From Nocardia sp. NBC_01503 (lineage in GTDB: Bacteria > Actinomycetota > Actinomycetes > Mycobacteriales > Mycobacteriaceae): DNA of 64,000 nucleotides. Both the position numbers and the translations under genes were made by a program. Shown here piece by piece: positions 56,578 through 64,000 of this stretch. A model generated the notes under the pieces. The model had not been told where the DNA came from and did not search any database. It was given only the letters and a program-made list of their open reading frames with translations. The stretch lies in the NCBI RefSeq assembly GCF_036327755.1, contig NZ_CP109596.1:2914001-2978000 (forward strand), written 5' to 3'. Position 1 is the stretch's first letter. Each line of letters begins with the position of its first letter.

Positions 56578-57717
56578 TCAGCTCAGCTGGGCGAAGAACT
56601 GCCGGATATCGGCGACCAGGACCTCGGGGGCCTCATGCGCGGCGTAATGTCCGGCCGCGTCATTCGCGCTGGTCGAATGCACGGAGTTCACGTCGTAGGC
56701 GTGCCAGCTGATGATGTTCTTGTGATCGCGCTCGGCGAATCGGCGAATGGATTGGAAATCGCCCTTGAACATGGCCAGTCCGGTCGGCACGGTGGTCGGC
56801 TCGGTCGGCTGCTCGGCATGCGCGTCCTCGTAGTAGAAGCGCAGCGCCGACCCGGAGGTGCCGGTCAGCCAGTAGACGGCCACATTCCCGATGATGAATT
56901 CATTGTCCAGCGATTCGCCGAAAAGCTGTGCGTTCCAAGCCAGTAGGCCGGTCGGGGAATCCGCGAGCGCGAAGGCGATGGTTTGCGGCTGCTGGCTGTG
57001 CAGGGTGTTGAACGACATCTTGTTCTCGTAGAACCACTGCAGATGCGCGAGCCCCGCCATGTCCTCCTCGGACAGGTCCGCCATTTCGGCCGGATCGCCG
57101 GAGGGGAATGAGAACAGTTGCGTCACATGGACTCCGAGCACCTGATCGGGCGCGATGCGGCCCATCTCCGGGGCGACCATGGAGCCGCCGTCATTGCCGA
57201 TGGTGCCGAATCGCTGGTAGCCCAGCCGATTCATCAGCTCCACCCAGGCGCGGGCGGTGCGGTAGCGGCTCCAGCCGGTGCTGCGGGTCGGACCGGAGAA
57301 CCCGAAGCCGGGCAGCGACGGGATCACCAGGTGGAAGGCCGGATCCTGATCGGACTCCGGGGCGGTGAGCGGGGCGATGACATCCAGGTACTCCAGGATC
57401 GAGCCCGGCCAGCCGTGCGTCAGGATCACCGGGGTGGCGTCCGCGCGCTCGGAGCGAATGTGCAGGAAGTGGATGTCCTCACCGTCGATCTCGGTGGTGA
57501 ACTGCGGGTACGCGTTCAGCTTCGCCTCCAGGGCGCGCCAGTCGAAGCTCTCCAGCCAGTACTGCGCGAGATCGCGAATGCGGCCGTTGGGTACGCCGTA
57601 GGCGTCCGCGACGCCGGGAAGTTCGTTGGGCCACAGCGCCTTACGCAGCCGGTCGGCGAGATCGTCGAGCTGGGTCTGCGGGACGTCGATGCGGAAGGGG
57701 CGGATGGCGTTCATCAT
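56578..57717 (-). CDS. Epoxide hydrolase (alpha/beta fold)
   Basis: A 379-residue epoxide hydrolase. The N-terminal EHN domain (residues 1-105) is followed by the alpha/beta-hydrolase core with HGWPGS oxyanion motif (101-106), nucleophile Asp176 in IGNDGG and probable His357 in AAGHYAAHE. Tyrosines of the lid (WFYENKMSFN region and HYAAHE) could activate the epoxide. It diverges from a TetR gene with a double palindromic operator between them, so it is likely a repressor-controlled, xenobiotic- or lipid-responsive enzyme. Start ATG 57717 follows AAGGAGA. Confidence 0.92.
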   Translation of the reverse strand: MMNAIRPFRIDVPQTQLDDLADRLRKALWPNELPGVADAYGVPNGRIRDLAQYWLESFDWRALEAKLNAYPQFTTEIDGEDIHFLHIRSERADATPVILTHGWPGSILEYLDVIAPLTAPESDQDPAFHLVIPSLPGFGFSGPTRSTGWSRYRTARAWVELMNRLGYQRFGTIGNDGGSMVAPEMGRIAPDQVLGVHVTQLFSFPSGDPAEMADLSEEDMAGLAHLQWFYENKMSFNTLHSQQPQTIAFALADSPTGLLAWNAQLFGESLDNEFIIGNVAVYWLTGTSGSALRFYYEDAHAEQPTEPTTVPTGLAMFKGDFQSIRRFAERDHKNIISWHAYDVNSVHSTSANDAAGHYAAHEAPEVLVADIRQFFAQLS

Positions 57718-57729
57718 TCTCTCCTTATT

Positions 57730-57783
57730 GGAACGGAACGTTTTGTTCTGTTTCCAACCATAGCGGAACGGATGATTCCGTTC
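57730..57783. promoter_or_regulatory. Two-site TetR operator between epoxide hydrolase and tetR
   Basis: GGAACGGAACGTTTTGTTC (57730-57748) and GGAACGGATGATTCCGTTC (57765-57783), 35 bp apart. The second is a perfect dyad (GAACGGA-N4-TCCGTTC); both share GGAACGGA and GTTC ends. They lie in the 84-bp gap between the two start codons. Confidence 0.75.
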
Positions 57784-57801
57784 AAGTGCTATTCTCGATT
57801 C

Positions 57802-58452
57802 ATGTCGAAGTCAGTCGAAGCCCCAGCTCAGCGGGGTCTGCCCGGACGCAAGGCGCAGGCCGCCCGCAATGACGAACTCATCCTGGCCGCCGCCCGCGAT
57901 GTCTTCCTCGCCGAACCCAAGGCCCCCATCTCCGCGGTGGCCGAGCGCGCCGGGGTGGGGATCAGCGCCCTGTACCGCCGCTATCCGAGTAAGGAAGACC
58001 TACTGCGCACGCTCTGCTATGACGGGCTGCACCGGTACAACGCCGAAGCCGAAGCGGCGCTGGAGGATTCGAACGGTTGGCAGGGGCTCGTCGGCTTCCT
58101 GGAGCGGGTCGTCGACGCCGATGTGCATTCGCTGACAACGCATCTCGCGGGCACCTTCACTCCGGACGATTCGATCCTGCCCGCGGTCATGCGTGCCGGT
58201 GAACTCAACGAGGAGCTGGTCCGCCGCGCCCGCGAATCCGGTCGGCTACGCAAGGAGATCACCACCGCGGATCTGGGGCTCATCCTGGAATCCTGCGCCG
58301 CCATCACCCTGCCCGACCCACACCGCGCCGCCCAACTCCGCCGTCGCGTACTGGCCCTTCTCCTCGACGGCCTCACCGGCTCGGGTGATCTGCCGGGCCC
58401 GCCACCCGCGCCGAACGAATTCGCGCATCGCTGGCAACCCGGTAACCGCTGA
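57802..58452 (+). CDS. TetR family regulator
   Basis: A 216-residue repressor. The helix-turn-helix (residues ~22-68) has RNDELILAAARDVFLAEPKAPISAVAERAGVGISALYRRYPSKEDLL. The C-terminal domain ends with a Pro-rich tail. It diverges from the epoxide hydrolase and almost certainly acts on the two GGAACGGA sites in the shared promoter. The ATG at 57802 leaves a leader of fewer than 20 bases after the second operator. The long frame upstream on this strand is antisense to the hydrolase and rejected. Confidence 0.9.
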   Translation: MSKSVEAPAQRGLPGRKAQAARNDELILAAARDVFLAEPKAPISAVAERAGVGISALYRRYPSKEDLLRTLCYDGLHRYNAEAEAALEDSNGWQGLVGFLERVVDADVHSLTTHLAGTFTPDDSILPAVMRAGELNEELVRRARESGRLRKEITTADLGLILESCAAITLPDPHRAAQLRRRVLALLLDGLTGSGDLPGPPPAPNEFAHRWQPGNR

Positions 58453-58562
58453 TTCGCCGAACCCGCCCCGCGAATCCTTAGTTCTGCGTAGCGTTTACGG
58501 CCGTCGCACCGAAGGTAAGTCGTACCCGACAGTCGTTTCCTGATTCGACCCGAGGAGTTCCG

Positions 58563-59018
58563 ATGCGCTTGTTCCGCTCATTGCTCGCAGTCCCCGTCGC
58601 GGCCGCCGCCCTGCTGGCGGTGGCCGCACCCGCCCAGGCCGACCCGGTCACCACCTTCACCCCCGCCAATACCGCCGGCGTCGGCGCGTTCCCGTGTTTC
58701 GGTCAAGTCCTGGCCTTCCACGATCCGCAGAACACCTTCTACGGGAAGCAAACTGTCTGGATCCGGGCTGATTTCACCTTCCTGCCGATTCTCGCGCAGG
58801 GCTGCGGTGTCACGGCCACCCTGTCCTGGAAGAACCTCGACTCCGGCGCCTCCGGCAGCTTCCCGCCCGTCCCTCTCGGCGACGGCACCGCCTTCGGCCC
58901 CACCGACGCCCTCTGGGTCCCCGAAACCCTGCCGACCGGTCCGGGCCGCGTAGAGGTCACCATCGACACCAACCTTCCCCACACCCCCGGCAAGGGCACC
59001 TTCTACTCGCCGGAATAG
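58563..59018 (+). CDS. Small secreted protein, unknown function
   Basis: A 151-residue exported protein. The Sec signal peptide (residues 1-27) ends AAPAQA before DPVTT. The mature ~124 residues have two cysteines (Cys45 in AFPCFG and Cys80 in AQGCGV) that could pair, and a beta-rich pattern (VTATLSWKNLDSG, GRVEVTIDTN). No catalytic motif is seen. GAGGAGT lies 5 bases upstream. Likely a small secreted beta-sandwich protein of the nocardial envelope or medium. Confidence 0.75.
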   Translation: MRLFRSLLAVPVAAAALLAVAAPAQADPVTTFTPANTAGVGAFPCFGQVLAFHDPQNTFYGKQTVWIRADFTFLPILAQGCGVTATLSWKNLDSGASGSFPPVPLGDGTAFGPTDALWVPETLPTGPGRVEVTIDTNLPHTPGKGTFYSPE

Positions 59019-59050
59019 TCTCGCGGCCAGTAGGACAGTGAGGGGACAAC

Positions 59051-60175
59051 GTGAATCAGGACCCGGCCGGGACACCGCCGCAGGAACCGGTCGATATGAC
59101 CGAGGGCGAATTTCCGGCCCCGCCGCCGGGAACCCATCCGCCCGGGTCCGTCCCCTGGGACTTCACTCCGCCAACGGACATTCCGCCGGGGGCCTATTCG
59201 CAAGGACCCTTCCCTCCCGGGATGTATCCGCAGGGGGCTGTCCCACCCGGTGGATATCCGCAGGGGGGCGGCGCGCCGGGTGGGTATCCGCCGAGGCAAT
59301 ACGGGAATGGCCCGATGCCCGGCTATCAGCACCCGGCACCGCGGCGAAGCGGCGTCAACGTGCCGGTGTGGTGGCTGGTTACTGTTCCGATCATGCTGGT
59401 GGCGGTCATCGTGATCGCGGCCGGTGCGGTGGTCTACCTGAACCGGCCCGCAGGTGAGTCCGAGGCGGTGCCGCTCACCACGACCACCGTGTCGGCATGG
59501 GCGACCGAGACCATGATCATGCAGTTGCCCAACCCGGTTCAGAAGAAACCGGCCATGGTGAGTTGCGCGTACCGCGCCACACCGGGTCTGCGGCAGATCG
59601 CCGCGCAGTTGCCGAAAACCGCTGACATACGGGCGAATACGGGCGGCCGGGTGCCGTATCAGATGAATACCGGTCTGGGCGTGATCGGCTTGTCGCTGGA
59701 TACCGCCGCATCACCGTGCACGGTCAACAGTTTCATCAGCCTGGCTACGCAGCACTACTACGACGCGACGAAATGCCATCGAATGACCACCTCGCCCGGC
59801 TTGAAGGTGTTGCAATGCGGTGACCCCAGCGGCACCGGAATGGGTGGTCCCGGTTATCAATTCGAGAACGAATACCCGACCGACGTATTCGCCTCACCCG
59901 AAAAGGCCGCGACCGAGCAGGTCCTCTACCCGCGCGGCACGCTTGCCATGGCCAACGCCGGACCGGATCCGCTCACCGGCGCCGGCACCAATGGCAGCCA
60001 GTTCTTCCTGGTCTACGGCGATTCGACCCTTCCGCCCACGTACACCGTATTCGGCACCGTGGATCAGGCCGGGCTGGCCGTGCTCGACAGGGTGGCGGCG
60101 GCGGGGACGGTCGCGGGCGGTGAGGATGGCGAGCCGAAGCTCACCGTCGACATCGGTTCCATTGCGGCCAAATAG
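59051..60175 (+). CDS. Membrane-anchored cyclophilin-type peptidyl-prolyl isomerase
   Basis: A 374-residue protein, similar in layout to mycobacterial PpiB (Rv2582): a cytoplasmic Pro/Gly-rich N-terminus of ~100 residues (PPGAYSQGPFPPGMYPQGA...), one membrane segment (about 112-136), then an external cyclophilin domain. Motifs are YYDATKCHRMTTSPGLKVLQCGDPSGTGMGGPGYQFENE split around a long loop, and TLAMANAGP, GTNGSQFFLVYGD. The usual FHR is CHR here, and two extra cysteines could form a disulfide. The start is GTG with AGGGGAC upstream. It probably assists folding outside the membrane. Confidence 0.9.
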   Translation: MNQDPAGTPPQEPVDMTEGEFPAPPPGTHPPGSVPWDFTPPTDIPPGAYSQGPFPPGMYPQGAVPPGGYPQGGGAPGGYPPRQYGNGPMPGYQHPAPRRSGVNVPVWWLVTVPIMLVAVIVIAAGAVVYLNRPAGESEAVPLTTTTVSAWATETMIMQLPNPVQKKPAMVSCAYRATPGLRQIAAQLPKTADIRANTGGRVPYQMNTGLGVIGLSLDTAASPCTVNSFISLATQHYYDATKCHRMTTSPGLKVLQCGDPSGTGMGGPGYQFENEYPTDVFASPEKAATEQVLYPRGTLAMANAGPDPLTGAGTNGSQFFLVYGDSTLPPTYTVFGTVDQAGLAVLDRVAAAGTVAGGEDGEPKLTVDIGSIAAK

Positions 60176-60210
60176 GTTTCGGTAACGCGACGGGAATCGA
60201 GGAGGCTCGG

Positions 60211-61107
60211 ATGGAATTGCGGCAACTGCGCTATTTCGTGACCGTCGCGGAGGAATTGCACTTCGGGCGGGCCGCCGAGCGGCTGCATATCGCACAACCC
60301 GCGGTGAGTCAGCAGGTGCGGCGGTTGGAGCGGGCGCTGAAAGTTCAACTGCTGGAACGGACTCCGCGACGGGTGGCGCTGACCGAGGCCGGGTTGCGGT
60401 TCCTGCCGGGAGCGCGCGCCGTACTGGCGGCCGCCGATCAGGCGCGGGCCTCGGTCGCCGATCTGGCGGGGGAGCGGGCCGCCGTTTTCCGGATCGGGAC
60501 GGTGAGCGGGCTCGGGGAGCGGCTGGACGCGGTGCTCGACGGGTTTGCCGAGCGTGCGCCACACGTGCGGGTCGAGTTGGTCGGGGTGCCTGTGCGCGAG
60601 CGCGTCAAACAGGTGGCGGACGGGACCTTGGATGCCGCCTTCGTGCGCGCGCCCGAACCGGCGGAGAATCCCGAGCTGGATTTCCTTCCGGCTTGGGATG
60701 ATCCGCTCGTGGTGGCGCTACCCGCGCGGCATCCGCTGGCCGAGGAGTCGTCGGTGCGCCTTGCCGATCTGGCTGCCTTGCCCTTGCGGCTGACCGAGCG
60801 GCGCAATCACCCGGCGCTGGTGGATCTGGTCCTATCCGCTTGTCAGCGTGCGGGTTTCGAGCCCACGTCCGCACCGGCGGCGGGCAATCTGCAAGACACT
60901 CTGGCCGCCGTCGGCTCCGGCATCCCGATGTGGACGGTTGTGTACGCCTCGAACGCGCGCCTGGTGCACAACCCGCGGGTGGTTTTCCGCCCCTTCGCCG
61001 AACCCGGTATGACCCTGCCCATCGGCCTCGCGGTGCGCGCGGACGCGGCCTCGCCGCGGCTGAACCTGTTGGTCGAACTGCTGGCCGCGGTGTCACCGGC
61101 ACGATAA
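60211..61107 (+). CDS. LysR family transcriptional regulator
   Basis: A 298-residue LysR regulator. The N-terminal winged helix (residues 1-60) has MELRQLRYFVTVAEELHFGRAAERLHIAQPAVSQQVRRLE, and the C-terminal periplasmic-binding-type domain senses an unknown small molecule. GAGGAGGC precedes the ATG by 5 bases. The tautomerase gene follows 139 bp downstream on the same strand and is a candidate target, though LysR proteins more often control divergent genes; the divergent side here is occupied by the cyclophilin's 3' end. Confidence 0.92.
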   Translation: MELRQLRYFVTVAEELHFGRAAERLHIAQPAVSQQVRRLERALKVQLLERTPRRVALTEAGLRFLPGARAVLAAADQARASVADLAGERAAVFRIGTVSGLGERLDAVLDGFAERAPHVRVELVGVPVRERVKQVADGTLDAAFVRAPEPAENPELDFLPAWDDPLVVALPARHPLAEESSVRLADLAALPLRLTERRNHPALVDLVLSACQRAGFEPTSAPAAGNLQDTLAAVGSGIPMWTVVYASNARLVHNPRVVFRPFAEPGMTLPIGLAVRADAASPRLNLLVELLAAVSPAR

Positions 61108-61246
61108 GGATTGCTTATCGCTACGTGCGTGCACTGCCCATCGGCCCGGCGCGCGCACTGCGGTGAACTGTTCTCACGCCGCCGGAAGAACCGGAAATCC
61201 GGAGGTGGCCAATCGAATTCACCAATCGAAATCGAGGAGAACAGTC

Positions 61247-61432
61247 ATGCCCATCGTCACCATCCAGCAGGGTCCCCGCACCGTCGAACCCAAGCGCGAT
61301 CTGGTACGCCGCGTCACCGACGCCTTCGTCGACGCCCTACAGATCCCGGCCGAGGCCGTGCAGGTCTGGATCCAGGAGGTCCCGACCGACAGCTGGGCCA
61401 TCGGCGGGACGCTCACGGCGGATAAGAAGTAA
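61247..61432 (+). CDS. 4-oxalocrotonate tautomerase-like protein
   Basis: A 61-residue tautomerase. After Met removal the catalytic N-terminal Pro1 is exposed (MPIVTIQQGPRTVEPKRDL), with Arg residues at the usual positions (RDLVRRVTDAF) to bind a dicarboxylate-like substrate. The length is exactly that of the 4-OT subunit, which assembles as a hexamer. GAGGAG lies 7 bases upstream of ATG 61247. It follows a LysR regulator; 3 bp separate its stop from the convergent thiC stop. Confidence 0.92.
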   Translation: MPIVTIQQGPRTVEPKRDLVRRVTDAFVDALQIPAEAVQVWIQEVPTDSWAIGGTLTADKK

Positions 61433-61435
61433 CCG

Positions 61436-63209
<1,774 letters not shown>

Positions 63210-63292
63210 GCAAATGGTTGAATGCCGCCGCCGACCTTACCGGGTTGCCGAAATCCGCGAAGTGGGGATTCATACAGTTCTGTGCGGTCTGT

Positions 63293-64000
63293 TCAGCGCT
63301 CCTGTGGTCCGATCGGCCAACCGAGCGCGCCGAAAGTCGCGTTCAGGCCGATCTCGGTCTGGGTGGCGAGCGCGTCCAGATTGCCGAGCATGGTGATCAC
63401 ATTGTCGGTGCGGCAGTCCACCGGATCGGCCGCGCCGGGGGCGAGCCGGGACTTGATCCAATTGAAGGCGTCGGCCATGCCGAGCGTGGTCAGCGTGAGG
63501 TGTTCGCTGAGGTGATCGCGCTTGTAGTAGACCGCGGTTCCGCCGTCGCACCAGCGCTGGACCATGCGATCGTTGGTGTACCAGGGCACCGCCTCGTCAT
63601 AGACGCCCTGGTAGACCATCATCGGCGCAGTGGGCGGATTGTCGCCCAGCACAGTCGAATCGAAGACCTCCTTCACCTCCGGCAGTGCCAGGAAGTCGGC
63701 GATCGGAATGGTCAGCATCCGCTGATAGTCGGTGAACATCAGATTCAGCACATTGCGCACCAGACACTGATTCGCGGTGCGATCCATGATCGCCCTGCCC
63801 TCGGGTGTCATATACCGGTCGACCGCGTCCGCGAACTTCGGATAGGCATTGCGCAGCGATGAGATGCCGACGCCGATCAGGCTCGCGAACATCGAACCAT
63901 TCACGTGCAGTAGCGATTCCACGTCGGAGACGGGCGCGCCCATGGCGATGCCCTTGACATTCAGCTCGGGTGCGTAACTCGGTTGCATCTCCGCCGCCCA
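63293..64000 (-). CDS. Secretory lipase family protein, 5' end beyond window
   Basis: The C-terminal ~235 residues of a LIP-type secretory lipase (alpha/beta hydrolase of nocardiae and fungi). The frame is open to base 64000 (WAAEMQPSYAPELNVKG), so the ATG at 63988 is internal, and the signal peptide and catalytic Ser lie outside. Catalytic Asp would be in GVYDEAVPWYTND (after VYQG) and His in KRDHLSEHLTLTTLG. Cysteines (NQCLV, RWCDGG, VDCRTD) suggest disulfides. It is divergent in sense to nothing here and ends 84 bp from the thiC riboswitch. Confidence 0.85.
   Translation of the reverse strand, partial: WAAEMQPSYAPELNVKGIAMGAPVSDVESLLHVNGSMFASLIGVGISSLRNAYPKFADAVDRYMTPEGRAIMDRTANQCLVRNVLNLMFTDYQRMLTIPIADFLALPEVKEVFDSTVLGDNPPTAPMMVYQGVYDEAVPWYTNDRMVQRWCDGGTAVYYKRDHLSEHLTLTTLGMADAFNWIKSRLAPGAADPVDCRTDNVITMLGNLDALATQTEIGLNATFGALGWPIGPQER

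Overview
The window is chromosomal DNA of a high-GC mycolic-acid actinomycete, most probably Nocardia or a close relative. Reasons: strong third-position GC, frequent GTG/TTG starts, actinobacterial families (PknG/GlnH/GlnX, F420-dependent glucose-6-phosphate dehydrogenase, FprA, alpha-methylacyl-CoA racemase, a SAM-IV riboswitch), and a gene order that, from memory, follows the Mycobacterium tuberculosis segment purA ... metZ ... fgd1-pta-ackA-pknG-glnH-glnX-mutT3-thiE-thiO-thiS-thiG ... thiD ... thiC. That backbone is broken up by lineage-specific blocks. I see no tRNA, rRNA, CRISPR array, prophage or insertion sequence.

Layout. 1-16 kb: the 3' end of purA, a 132-bp tandem repeat, a MocR regulator divergent from a small membrane protein with shared operator repeats, a DNA alkyltransferase, two paralogous exported Ala/Gly-rich proteins (a third related one lies near 11.3 kb), a large LuxR-type ATPase regulator, an XRE regulator divergent from a YceI protein, a racemase, an amidohydrolase-like gene and fprA with a likely IdeR box. 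16-20 kb: a membrane protein, a SAM-IV riboswitch ahead of rhodanese-metZ, and a DJ-1/MarR operon with twin operators. 20-37 kb: a HAD phosphatase, fgd1, pta-ackA, the glnX-glnH-pknG sensing operon, a NUDIX hydrolase, an inserted molybdopterin oxidoreductase, and divergent thiE / thiO-sORF-thiS-thiG.

37-50 kb: an ABC exporter pair, a class III nucleotide cyclase, then a tight seven-gene operon (AtuA-like protein, two acyl-CoA dehydrogenases, biotin-dependent carboxylase beta and alpha subunits, enoyl-CoA hydratase, TetR) that looks like a methyl-branched acyl-CoA or acyclic-isoprenoid degradation pathway. Three very small genes (51, 55 and 34 codons) lie around it. 50-64 kb: two membrane glycosyltransferases, thiD, a Zur-type COG0523 GTPase, an epoxide hydrolase with a divergent TetR and a two-site operator, secreted and anchored proteins including a cyclophilin, a LysR/tautomerase pair, thiC under a classical TPP riboswitch, and the 3' part of a secreted lipase.

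The least explained signal is a family of four dispersed ~95-104 bp palindromic elements (13.0, 16.7, 16.9 and 22.1 kb). Their two nested stems carry compensatory base-pair changes between copies, so the folded form appears to be what is kept.
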